In this document: positions 29,972 to 39,106 of the stretch, piece after piece | Numbering within the stretch: the stretch's first letter is position 1 | How the letters are laid out: each line of letters starts with the position of its first letter | From: an uncultured Nodularia sp. | GTDB lineage: Bacteria; Cyanobacteriota; Cyanobacteriia; Cyanobacteriales; Nostocaceae | DNA: 39,106 nucleotides | Assembly: GCA_903911355.1 (NCBI GenBank) | Contig: CAIWDD010000025.1 | Coordinates: forward strand, 1-39,106 | Reading direction: 5' to 3' | Program-made: the position numbers and the translations under genes | The notes under the pieces: generated by a model | Told to the model about the DNA's origin: nothing | Databases searched by the model: none | Seen by the model: only the letters and a program-made list of their open reading frames with translations

Positions 29972-30580
29972 ATGAATAAACAGCGGCAATCATCAAATGA
30001 GACTAAAAATTTTATAAAGGAAAATGAAAAACTAGAACAAGAAATCATGCATGATGTTCTTGTGTTGCTGGAAAACCTGATTTCTAGGGAAGAGACTACA
30101 GTCAAGTTAATAATGGATTCTCTCTATGATGTAGGGTCAATTAACCTGATTAACCATAAGTTTCATTGTCTGACTCTCAATAGACTTCTCAAACTCATTT
30201 CCAGAACATCCAAGCCAGTATTTAGAATTTTTGCTTGGCGGTGGTTTCAAAATAATGGTCCTCAATTAATTACTAACTGGATACAAAACAAGATTGCTTT
30301 CAAAAGCACCCAAACGGCAAAAATACCGACAACACAACTTGTGCTGGCAAATCCAGACACAAATGTTAATCCTCTAACAAAACCTCAGTATCAACTTCAG
30401 GAAGTAAAATATCTTCGTTCCCAGGTGACATTACTAACTGGTATTTTGGCTGGGTTCTTGACTGTGTTTGGTTGTAGCTTTGTTTGGTTAAATTATTCTC
30501 TAGAGCGATCGCATATGCAAAGAATTGTAGAATTACAAAATCAGGTGAAAACTCTGGAGGCTAGCGTCCAAGAACATTAG
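29972..30580 (+). CDS. Hypothetical protein with C-terminal membrane anchor
   Basis: 202 residues; I do not recognise a family. The first 60 residues are charged and helical (NKQRQSSNETKNFIKENEKL, then LEQEIMHDVLVLLENLIS). A basic middle part follows. Near the end is one clear membrane helix (VTLLTGILAGFLTVFGCSFV) with a short coiled-coil tail (MQRIVELQNQVKTLEASVQ). It is probably an inner-membrane protein with a large cytoplasmic part. The open frame runs back to 29861, but that stretch is the heptad repeat; the ATG at 29972 is the natural start. No clear ribosome-binding site is seen. Confidence 0.7.
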   Translation: MNKQRQSSNETKNFIKENEKLEQEIMHDVLVLLENLISREETTVKLIMDSLYDVGSINLINHKFHCLTLNRLLKLISRTSKPVFRIFAWRWFQNNGPQLITNWIQNKIAFKSTQTAKIPTTQLVLANPDTNVNPLTKPQYQLQEVKYLRSQVTLLTGILAGFLTVFGCSFVWLNYSLERSHMQRIVELQNQVKTLEASVQEH

Positions 30581-30652
30581 CTCAACCTGGAAGTAGCCCG
30601 GTAATGATTGTGGCGGACTACCCCTATGCCGTTGCTGTTTCCTTGGCAGAAA

Positions 30653-31936
30653 CTATTGAGGATTAGGACTAACTTTATCGATCACATTAATTTTACCATC
30701 TGCTTCTACAGTCCAAACATCGTAGACACCCACAACATCGCCATTGGCATCAATATCCACATTACCACTTGCCCCTTGGTAGTTAATATCTTGACCCTCT
30801 CGAAGTAACTTCAGCCCCTCGCATACATTAGTAACTTCTATACCAGGTGCATTAGCAACATCACGTATCTTCTGAGCAATACCAACCCCTGTATTTTCCT
30901 GGGCGGATTGGGCGGACAGTACCAACAAAGCCGCAGCATCCCAGGCTTGGGGAGCATATTCCCCCGGTGAACTGCCTTTTTTTTCTTGCCACAGTTGATT
31001 AAAAGCTGCTAGGGCTTGGCCATCAGAACCGGGTACTGTACCCAGGGCTCCCGCCAAGAGATATTTCCCATCTCCACCTTTACCTACTTGGTTTGGGAAA
31101 GTAGATGATTTTACTCCATCTGTCAGTAAAATCTGCACCCCATCAGTTAACCCTTGTTGATAAGCAGTTTTGAGGAGGAGACTACCTGTTTCAGCGTAGA
31201 GAACCGCTACGACTGCATCCGGTTTACCAGCGAAAGCCGCTGCGGCTTCAGTATCAAAAGTTTGGGCTTTGGGATCGTAGCGCACAGGATTATCTTTATT
31301 AACTACAGTTCCGCCCAATTTCTCAAAAGCCTCTACAAATGCTTTTTCAAACCCCACGCCATAGTCATTATTGATCACAACTGTAGAAACTCGCCGAAAA
31401 CCTTTTTGATTAGCTAGTTCAGCTAGTGCTAATGCTTGGTAGGTATCAGGAGGAGCTGTACGCGACCAGAAGCCCTTAAATTCACCTTTTTGGGCTTTTT
31501 CTGTAAAAACTGGACTGGTACTACCAGGAGAAACCAGCATCACTTGATTCGGCACAGCAACTGAGACAGCAGCAGTAGAAACGCTACTAGCAAAGGAACC
31601 AACTACCCCAGCTACCCGGTCTAAAGTTGCCAATTTGGTCATACCCGCCGCACCAGCTCTGGGGTCAGTCTGGTCGTCCACTTCTATGAGGGTAACTGGT
31701 TGTCCATTCACTCCCTCGCAAGCGTTAACGGTCTCTACCAGCAAGGGAATGGAGCCTATCATTTGCTGTCCAACCGATGCTAGGTCACCAGTACTTGGTA
31801 GTAAGGTACCAATTTTTAGCCCGGAACTACTCTCCCCTGTGGTATTAGTGTTATTGGCATTTTCGCAAGCTCCTAAAAGGAACCCTGTTGTTAGGGTAGC
31901 TATACTCAAGCCTAAGGCAGTATTAATTTTTAGCAC
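30653..31936 (-). CDS. LivK-type amino-acid ABC transporter binding lipoprotein
   Basis: 427 residues. The signal TLTTGFLLGAC has a lipobox with C24, so the protein is an exported lipoprotein. The rest is a type I periplasmic binding fold (PF13458): LKIGTLLPSTGDLASVG, VAGVVGSFASSVSTAAV, SPVFTEKAQKG, VVINNDYGVGFEKAFVEAFE and YAPQAWDAAALLVL. The family binds branched-chain or neutral amino acids or related compounds, and in Anabaena NatB of the N-I uptake system is of this class. No permease or ATPase lies in the window, so the ligand is not set by context. Confidence 0.9.
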   Translation of the reverse strand: MLKINTALGLSIATLTTGFLLGACENANNTNTTGESSSGLKIGTLLPSTGDLASVGQQMIGSIPLLVETVNACEGVNGQPVTLIEVDDQTDPRAGAAGMTKLATLDRVAGVVGSFASSVSTAAVSVAVPNQVMLVSPGSTSPVFTEKAQKGEFKGFWSRTAPPDTYQALALAELANQKGFRRVSTVVINNDYGVGFEKAFVEAFEKLGGTVVNKDNPVRYDPKAQTFDTEAAAAFAGKPDAVVAVLYAETGSLLLKTAYQQGLTDGVQILLTDGVKSSTFPNQVGKGGDGKYLLAGALGTVPGSDGQALAAFNQLWQEKKGSSPGEYAPQAWDAAALLVLSAQSAQENTGVGIAQKIRDVANAPGIEVTNVCEGLKLLREGQDINYQGASGNVDIDANGDVVGVYDVWTVEADGKINVIDKVSPNPQ

Positions 31937-32367
31937 AGTTTACTTTTTCCCCTGAGATATTTATGAGACTGAAAGTAGGATTCAACCTAGCCTCTTCTTA
32001 TACTAGGCAAATCTTTACACTCCCCTATGTAAACACAGGGGGATTATTGGTTCAATTACTCGGATAAATAATAGCATCTACCCAGGGGAATAAAACTTTT
32101 CACCAAAATATCAATATTTCTTGATGTATAAGATAGGTAACTTTCATCCCTAGACCTAACATTAAGAAAAAAGTAACCACTTTGTTCTCAAGGGTTATCG
32201 GCATTCTCGTTATAAATATAGCATTTCCCATGCTCGTGAGGTACAAAGTTGTTTAGTTTCAGGGAACAGGGAACAGGGAATAGGCAATTGATGTGTACTT
32301 CATTAGCCTGAAAAAGGCTTTAAGTTAAGAAGGCAAATTACTTTTTAACTTAGGCCTATGGCTAAAA
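31937..32367. other. Intergenic region between the binding protein and tRNA-Ser
   Basis: About 430 bp without a gene. A hairpin with one mismatch, CCCCT.TGT / ACA.AGGGG (32022-32041), lies about 85 bp upstream of the binding-protein start and may belong to its leader. A heptamer repeat is at 32261-32304. The rest is AT-rich and unremarkable. Confidence 0.5.
32261..32304. repeat. Heptamer repeat (STRR) element, copy B
   Basis: AGGGAAC, AGGGAAC and AGGGAAT are followed by AGGCAATTGATGTGTACTTC and ATTA. The right part matches the flank of the heptads at 10268-10320, so this is a second copy of the same short repeat. The heptad is the complement of the TTCCCTG units elsewhere. Confidence 0.6.
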
Positions 32368-32459
32368 CGGAGAGAGAGGGATTCGAACCCTCGGTACGGA
32401 GTTACCTGCCGTACAACAGATTAGCAATCTGTCGCTTTCGACCACTCAGCCATCTCTCC
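32368..32459 (-). tRNA. tRNA-Ser (anticodon GCU)
   Basis: Read on the minus strand, GGAGAGA (32453-32459) pairs with TCTCTCC (32369-32375) to form the acceptor stem, with discriminator G at 32368. The anticodon arm CAGAT-TGCTA-ATCTG places GCT as anticodon. The T arm GAGGG-TTCGAAT-CCCTC is perfect. The 92-nt length and the long variable arm (TGTACGGCAGGTAACTCCGT region) are those of a class II serine tRNA. The terminal CCA is not encoded. Confidence 0.97.
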
Positions 32460-32552
32460 AGATGGGCTACAGATTTTAAATATAGCAGAGTATTTTTAGT
32501 TAGTCAACTATCATTTATAAAATTGTTTGAAGTATCAGACGCAAATATAGAA

Positions 32553-32575
32553 TCTCCTGACTTATAGTCAGGAGA
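32553..32575 (-). terminator. Hairpin after crtB
   Basis: TCTCCTGAC (32553-32561), loop TTATA and GTCAGGAGA (32567-32575) form a nine-bp perfect stem 55 bp beyond the crtB stop. On the minus strand TTCTATATTT follows, a partly U-rich tail, so it can end the crtP-crtB transcript before tRNA-Ser. Confidence 0.65.
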
Positions 32576-32629
32576 CTGGCAGGTGTTGCAAAACTTACGG
32601 ATTACGAACTATTCTGAATACGGAGTTAA

Positions 32630-34985
<2,356 letters not shown>

Positions 34986-35238
34986 TTAAACTTACTGCCT
35001 TTTAATATTTCTTTATGGTTTTGTCGTTCTCATTATACGTTGCAATCCGTTACATTTGGCAGCAGTTGTGCGATCTGTTCTCAAAAAACTTCTCTCAGGA
35101 ATCCTCTTAGTCACATCCCAAGGTGCTAACACCATCACAATTGAATGTTTTCCTGATTTCCACCATCTAACTAAGTTTATGTAATTTTCCTGAACATAAA
35201 TTAAAATGTTAAGTATATTTTATAGTTCTTTTTTTCCT

Positions 35239-36333
35239 ATGGTCACATCTCAAAAGCTAGAAACCTTTGGTAATCATTTAATAGTTGGTATTTCTGGGAC
35301 GACATTAAGTGATGATGATAAACATATACTGAGTGATTTAAAGCCTGTTGGAGTGATTTTTTTTGCTAAAAACTTTGAGGATGGTAAACCTTACGAAGTA
35401 TGGCTAGAAACTTTCGAGCAACTTAACCACCAAATCCGAGAATATGCTCAACGTGACTCTATGTTTATGACATTAGACCACGAAGGAGGAAGGGTCGTGA
35501 GAACACCATTACCAATTACCAGATTTCCTCATGCCTTACTGTGTCGATCTCATTCCTACGAAGTAGCAAAAGCCACGGCATTAGAACTTAAATCATTGGG
35601 TATAAACTTATCCTGGTCTCCCTTAGCAGATATTTTTTCTCATCCTCAAAATCCCATTATCGGACCTCGTGCCTTTGGTCACACCCCAGAAACCACAGCT
35701 AAAGCTGTATGTGAATACTACAGAGGACTTAAACAAGGGGGAATATTAGGATGTGGGAAACACTTTCCGGGACATGGAGACACTAGTAAAGATTCTCACA
35801 TTGAATTACCCATACTGAATCTGACCCTAGAAGACCTGCACAAACGGGAGCTAATACCATTTAAAGCCCTGATTGCCGAGCAAATTCCCCTGATTATGAC
35901 CGCTCATATCTTATTCCCCCACATAGACCCCAAATTACCAGCCACACTTTCCCCAGCTATCCTCAAAAGCATACTCCGGGACGAATTGGGCTTTGAGGGA
36001 GTAGTAGTATCCGACGACCTGGATATGAAAGCTGTTTCCGATATGTTTACCCACAGTGGTACAATAGCCCAAGCCTTTAATGCTGGCTGTGATTTATTTA
36101 TTGTCTCCCGTAATCTTAATTCCTTATCCATAGAACGTACCTATGAGATGGCTGAAGGTTTTGCCGATTCGTTAAATCAAGGTAGTCTAGATCAATCAAC
36201 AGTAGCCGCAGCCAGAAATAGAATCGAGAAACTACTAGCGGTGACTCCTCAATATACCATTCAGACCTTGGATCAAAATACCCTACAGGAACACGCCCAA
36301 CTAGCGATCGCCTGTTGTTACCAGAACAGATAA
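35239..36333 (+). CDS. nagZ: NagZ-type beta-N-acetylhexosaminidase (GH3)
   Basis: About 364 residues. A glycoside hydrolase family 3 barrel that removes GlcNAc from peptidoglycan fragments during recycling. KHFPGHGDTSKDSH is the NagZ signature loop with the His-Asp pair acting as acid/base. VVVSDDLDMKAVSD contains the catalytic nucleophile Asp. FMTLDHEGGRVVR and GPRAFGHTPE are also typical. The frame also allows an ATG at 35206; I prefer MVTSQKLETFG at 35239, where family similarity starts. No signal peptide is seen, so it should act in the cytoplasm. It is divergent from crtP and followed by a repeat element. Confidence 0.88.
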   Translation: MVTSQKLETFGNHLIVGISGTTLSDDDKHILSDLKPVGVIFFAKNFEDGKPYEVWLETFEQLNHQIREYAQRDSMFMTLDHEGGRVVRTPLPITRFPHALLCRSHSYEVAKATALELKSLGINLSWSPLADIFSHPQNPIIGPRAFGHTPETTAKAVCEYYRGLKQGGILGCGKHFPGHGDTSKDSHIELPILNLTLEDLHKRELIPFKALIAEQIPLIMTAHILFPHIDPKLPATLSPAILKSILRDELGFEGVVVSDDLDMKAVSDMFTHSGTIAQAFNAGCDLFIVSRNLNSLSIERTYEMAEGFADSLNQGSLDQSTVAAARNRIEKLLAVTPQYTIQTLDQNTLQEHAQLAIACCYQNR

Positions 36334-36344
36334 AATTAGTACTT

Positions 36345-36687
36345 AGAGGATGTTTGATAAGTCATGATTACTGTATCAACTATTGTTTTACCCCACCCTA
36401 ACCCTCCCCTTGTAAGGGGATGGGACTGGATTTTATTGTTTTGGTGTGTTCGGTGTGTTACCCATTCCTCATTCCCCATTCCTCATTCCCTGTTACCTGT
36501 TACCTGTTACCTGTTACCTGTTACCTGTTACCCATTCCTCATTCCTCATTCCCTGTTACCTGTTACCTGTTACCTGTTACCCATTCCTCATTCCTCATTC
36601 CCTGTTCCCTGTTCCCTGTTCCCTGTTCCCTGTTCCCTGTTCCCTAATATAAAAATTACCTGTTTAATACTTTCCAAACATCCTCTA
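36345..36687 (+). repeat. MITE-like repeat, copy 1 (27 heptads)
   Basis: The ends are TTAGAGGATGTTTG (36343-36356) and CAAACATCCTCTAA (36675-36688), a perfect inverted pair if the flanking TTA/TAA is counted. Inside are GATAAGTCATGATTA, ACCCCACCCTAACCCTCC, a hairpin (CCCCTT-GT-AAGGGG), GGGACTGGATTTTATTG, GTGTGTT motifs, the heptad array and TAATATAAAAATTACCTG. No protein is encoded: the three open frames here exist because the 7-bp repeat has no stop codon in any frame. It looks like a non-autonomous element. It lies between nagZ and the metal-sensor gene and overlaps the stop codon of the latter. Confidence 0.82.
36458..36646. repeat. Heptameric STRR array, 27 units of 7 bp
   Basis: The array keeps an unbroken 7-bp register over 189 bp. 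Units are TTACCTG, TTCCCTG, TTCCTCA, TTACCCA and TTCCCCA. They form higher-order blocks: TTCCCTG, then several TTACCTG, then TTACCCA, then two TTCCTCA. This block recurs twice with five and three TTACCTG units, and the array ends in six TTCCCTG plus TTCCCTA. Such arrays are known from heterocystous cyanobacteria as STRRs. Confidence 0.92.
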
Positions 36688-37044
36688 AGGCAAAAACCGA
36701 TCCAAAGCAGCTTTTAACTGTTGAATTTCCACCTCCATATTCCCCTCTTGAGCCGCTCTAGCAATACACTCAGTTAAATGTTCATCCAAAACAATTCTCG
36801 CCACCTTATCCAAAGCGCCCCGCACCGCCGCAATTTGTAATAAAACATCAGGACAAGGGGTATCTTGCTGCACCATTGTTTTAATACCCCGAACATGTCC
36901 CTCTATCCGTGACAACCGATTGACAATTTTCCGCAGTGACTCTTGACTATGAACGTGAGCATGAGCCGACTTTCCATGGTTATGCTCCATTGGGGGATGG
37001 GATATAGATAAAGATTCTTTTGCTAACCGGTTGGATGTATTCAT
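36685..37044 (-). CDS. CsoR/FrmR-family metal-sensing repressor (InrS-like)
   Basis: 119 residues, an all-helical DUF156 protein. C64, H89 and C93 (TPCPDVLL and DEHLTEC) have the same spacing as the C-H-C metal site of CsoR. A His-rich N-terminal tail (HPPMEHNHGKSAHAHVHS) recalls nickel-sensing InrS of Synechocystis, where an N-terminal His assists. It likely represses a metal-efflux gene and releases DNA when copper or nickel binds, but no efflux pump is in the window. The stop codon TAG is formed at the junction with the repeat element that ends at 36687. The gene is 94 bp downstream of the membrane protein on the same strand. Confidence 0.85.
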   Translation of the reverse strand: MNTSNRLAKESLSISHPPMEHNHGKSAHAHVHSQESLRKIVNRLSRIEGHVRGIKTMVQQDTPCPDVLLQIAAVRGALDKVARIVLDEHLTECIARAAQEGNMEVEIQQLKAALDRFLP

Positions 37045-37138
37045 GAGCCATCTAAGTACTGTTAATAGTTAAATCCTAGCCTAGAGGATCACAAATCAAG
37101 GAAAAACTCTTTCCCAGGAGTTAACCCCAGTCAAACAG

Positions 37139-37978
37139 TTAAATTTCGTGGTCTCGTAGTTTTAAACCTAAACCCTCCCGGCGACTGCGGAGATCGTAGT
37201 AAATGACAGCTGTGAGAGTTTGATAAAAGGGTAAAATCACAGCACTAATACTAAAAATGATGGCTAGCGAAAATACAAAATAAAGTAAAGCATATAGAGC
37301 AGATCCATCTAGTATCAACGGTGAGAAAACTAATTCTAAAAAACTAGTCATAACTTGCAGCATAATCTGAGCCGGGATGGTAATTAAAAAACCCACAAAG
37401 TAAATCAACAACAACCGCCAGCCGTAACCCTGAGTTAATTGCCAACTGCGACTAATGGCTGACACCCCGTCAACATTTTCTTCAATAGCCAAGATGGCAC
37501 CTACTAAGCGTAACCTGATTATGATCCATAAACAGGCTAAGAGTACCATAAGACCCACCAAGGTAATCAGACCCAACAGCAGAAAAGCAGCAGAATTTTC
37601 GTCTAGAGATATCAAGCCCCAGAAAAGCCCTAAGATGCCAGATATAATCACTATACCTAGGCCAAGTCCCACACCCACAAGAAATAATAACACCCCCGCC
37701 ACCAAAAACTCCCACAACCGAGAATTAACAAAGCGTTGACCAGAGGGGATACTTTCTGGCTGATTTACCAATTCACCCAAAGCCAAGCGGGAAATCAGAG
37801 ATGTGAGAGCCATATTCTTAGCCCAACCATAGACGGGAACTACAACCCACAGGTAAGCCTTGAGTGCTAGGAAAAAATAGTCTTGAACATGAGAACGATA
37901 CAAGCGTATTCCAGTACTGATAACCTTGCCTACTCTTAGTGGTTGTTTGGGATCAGGAGAACCAATATTTCCCGCCAT
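37139..37978 (-). CDS. Multi-pass membrane protein of unknown function
   Basis: 279 residues with about five to six hydrophobic segments: LKAYLWVVVPVYGWA, FLVAGVLLFLVGVGLGLGIV, AFLLLGLITLVGLMVLLACL, LLLIYFVGFLITIPAQIML and ALLYFVFSLAIIFSISAVIL. The motif AILAIEENVDGVSAISRSWQ, then LTQG, is shared with the YciC/GDPD-membrane-domain-like proteins, which are poorly characterised. The N-terminus is polar without a signal peptide. There is no evidence for a specific substrate. It could be co-transcribed with the metal sensor downstream. Confidence 0.7.
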   Translation of the reverse strand: MAGNIGSPDPKQPLRVGKVISTGIRLYRSHVQDYFFLALKAYLWVVVPVYGWAKNMALTSLISRLALGELVNQPESIPSGQRFVNSRLWEFLVAGVLLFLVGVGLGLGIVIISGILGLFWGLISLDENSAAFLLLGLITLVGLMVLLACLWIIIRLRLVGAILAIEENVDGVSAISRSWQLTQGYGWRLLLIYFVGFLITIPAQIMLQVMTSFLELVFSPLILDGSALYALLYFVFSLAIIFSISAVILPFYQTLTAVIYYDLRSRREGLGLKLRDHEI

Positions 37979-38164
37979 AGACCTAAAGCCTCGTTGAGAT
38001 TACAGATATATGTAGGTATTCTACAGTAATTTAATTATAAGTAATACCAACTTTTAGCCAGGAACCGGCAAAAACAATGCCAAGGCCAATACACAAGGGT
38101 TAGCCAATAGCTAGTTATTTACTAATAATAGATTACATATGCTCTTAAATGCTCAGATAGTGGT

Positions 38165-38758
38165 ATGGCTTATGTACCACTACGAGAAGCAGTTAAACAA
38201 CTGGGCTTGCACCCAAACACTTTAAGGAAGTACGCAGACAATGGCAAGATTGAAAGCATCAAAAACGAAGCAGGACAAAGACTTTTTAACATTGAATCCT
38301 ACCTCCGTGGTGCAACTAGAACTTCCTTTGTCTGCTACTACCGAGTTAGTTCAACCAAGCAACGAGACGACCTGGGTAGACAAATCGCCTATATGCAATC
38401 ACTCTACCCAGATGCCGAAATCATCAAAGATATCGGCAGTGGAATCAACTTTAAAAGAAAAGGACTGCAAACCTTACTGGACAGACTTATGCGCCCAGAT
38501 AAGCTCACGCTTGTTGTTACCTGTCGTGACCGACTCGCAAGGTTTGGATTCGAGCTTATTGAGTACATGGTCGAGCAAAACGGTGGACAGGTCGTGGTTC
38601 TCGACAACACTGTACATTCCCCAGAATCAGAACTTACCTCGGATCTTCTCTCCATCCTCCACGTCTTCTCTTGTCGGATGCACGGACTCAGGAAGTACAG
38701 TAAAAAAATCAAGGAAGATCCGGATCTTCCTCACAACCGAGCAGAAGCAGATCGTTAA
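38165..38758 (+). CDS. tnpA: IS607-family TnpA serine recombinase
   Basis: 197 residues. The N-terminal MerR-like HTH (about 1-50) has VPLREAVKQLGLHPNTLRKY. The resolvase domain (about 55-180) has CYYRVSSTKQRDDLGRQIAY with the catalytic serine, DIGSGINFKRKGLQTLL, and LVVTCRDRLARFGFELIEYM with the arginines that hold the phosphate. It catalyses excision and insertion of the element by serine-phosphodiester exchange. It is intact, and its last 60-115 bp overlap the tnpB frame. Confidence 0.95.
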   Translation: MAYVPLREAVKQLGLHPNTLRKYADNGKIESIKNEAGQRLFNIESYLRGATRTSFVCYYRVSSTKQRDDLGRQIAYMQSLYPDAEIIKDIGSGINFKRKGLQTLLDRLMRPDKLTLVVTCRDRLARFGFELIEYMVEQNGGQVVVLDNTVHSPESELTSDLLSILHVFSCRMHGLRKYSKKIKEDPDLPHNRAEADR

Positions 38759-39106
38759 ACAGTGGTTTGGTGTGTCCAGGTTTGTTTACAACACCACCGT
38801 CAAACTGCTGCAAGACTCTAGCCTTAAGGCTAACTGGAAAGCGATTAAGACTGACATATTGAACGGACTACCAGAATGGAGTAAATCAGTCCCTTATCAA
38901 ATTAAATCAATCGCCATCAAAGATGCTTGTAAGGCTGTCAGCAATGCCAAGAAAAAGTTTAAAAACGGTGGTGGTATTAGCAAGATTAGATTTAGGTCAA
39001 GAAAAGACACTGTACAATCTTGCTACATTCCCAAATCTGCTGTAAAGGACTTGGGAATTTACCACACTGTATTAGGTAAGGTAACCTTCAAAGAAACCTT
39101 ACCACA
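38643..39106 (+). CDS. tnpB: TnpB, RNA-guided nuclease of the IS607 element (5' part only)
   Basis: This frame is +1 relative to tnpA and reads on through the window end. From 38703 it gives KKSRKIRIFLTTEQKQIVKQ, then WFGVSRFVYNTTVKLLQDS, and further LPEWSKSVPYQIKSIAIKDA, then CKAVSNAKKKFK, GISKIRFRSRKDTVQS. This is the N-terminal helical/OrfB_IS605 part of TnpB. The RuvC catalytic residues and zinc finger lie outside. No ATG precedes the conserved part; the only GTG upstream is at 38583. The given start (ATC at 38643) is a placeholder. Expression may depend on translational coupling or on slippage at the A7 run at 38702-38708. Confidence 0.75.
   Translation, partial: MFSPSSTSSLVGCTDSGSTVKKSRKIRIFLTTEQKQIVKQWFGVSRFVYNTTVKLLQDSSLKANWKAIKTDILNGLPEWSKSVPYQIKSIAIKDACKAVSNAKKKFKNGGGISKIRFRSRKDTVQSCYIPKSAVKDLGIYHTVLGKVTFKETLP

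Larger units (their letters stand above)
38165..39106 (+). mobile_element. IS607-type element, left part (continues beyond window)
   Basis: A tnpA serine recombinase followed by an overlapping tnpB in the same orientation defines the IS607 group of the IS200/IS605-TnpB superfamily. The right end, with most of tnpB and its guide-like RNA region, lies beyond the window. IS607 elements lack terminal inverted repeats, and I could not fix the left boundary in the 186 bp between 37978 and 38165. Confidence 0.9.

Noticed and set aside
32358-32567. Open frame of 69 codons on the plus strand
   Set aside because: It is the reverse strand of tRNA-Ser and its flank.
36458-36646. Possible CRISPR array
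   Set aside because: Units are 7 bp and contiguous, with no spacers of regular length and no cas genes.
36364-36717. Three overlapping open frames (117, 75 and 68 codons) rich in PVTCYLL and SLFPVPC
   Set aside because: They are translations of the 7-bp heptad array, which has no stop codon in any frame; no start site or conserved domain supports them.

Overview
The window comes from a filamentous, heterocyst-type cyanobacterium (order Nostocales). The evidence is an apcE-apcA-apcB-apcC phycobilisome-core cluster whose ApcE carries four linker repeats, cyanobacterial NdhD, CrtP/CrtB carotenoid genes, a protein resembling the heterocyst-frequency factor PatD, more than 20 copies of the HIP1 octamer GCGATCGC, and heptameric short tandem repeats (STRRs) typical of Nostocales. 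The DNA is AT-leaning. I cannot name the genus from sequence alone.

Layout. Positions 1-4600 are accessory: the 3' end of a WD40-repeat gene with almost identical 126-bp units, a decayed TPR fragment, an XRE/ImmA-type protease regulator overlapping a PIN-domain gene interrupted by one in-frame stop codon, a zinc-ribbon membrane protein and a PsiE-family membrane protein. Positions 4600-10260 hold the allophycocyanin core cluster apcE, apcA, apcB, apcC, with structured leader and intercistronic regions and a clear terminator after apcC. Positions 10260-24000 hold mostly conserved genes: ftsW, a GNAT acetyltransferase, an unknown protein, a sugar isomerase-like TIM barrel, a two-domain peptide-type ABC ATPase, a PatD-like protein, the bifunctional (p)ppGpp synthetase/hydrolase, a CNNM/HlyC-type transporter, a methyltransferase, a class III substrate-binding protein without an export signal, murG and an exported NTF2-like protein. 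Positions 24000-32600 hold an exported alpha/beta hydrolase, ndhD followed 12 bp later by a Tat/lipoprotein Rieske protein, an outer-membrane beta-barrel-like protein, a small membrane-anchored unknown, a LivK-type amino-acid binding lipoprotein and tRNA-Ser(GCU). Positions 32600-38000 hold the crtP-crtB carotenoid operon, nagZ, a CsoR/InrS-type metal sensor and a multi-pass membrane protein. The window ends inside an IS607-type element (serine recombinase tnpA plus the start of tnpB).

How the parts relate. The apc genes encode the phycobilisome core. crtP and crtB act in consecutive carotenoid steps (phytoene synthesis and desaturation). ftsW, murG and nagZ act on peptidoglycan synthesis and recycling but are not in one operon. 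rsh and the patD-like gene are divergent and share an intergenic region with a perfect GTA-N8-TAC (NtcA-type) site, which fits nitrogen control but is not proof of it.

Most unusual content. A small mobile-looking repeat family has 12-bp terminal inverted repeats (AGAGGATGTTTG) and an internal hairpin. It occurs three times, plus one solo end, and carries a heptamer cassette that ranges from about one unit to 27 units. One copy supplies the stop codon of the metal-sensor gene and another ends just before the start codon of an unknown gene. The interrupted PIN gene and the undefined tnpA/tnpB junction are the next most interesting items. I did not find an obviously new multi-gene system.
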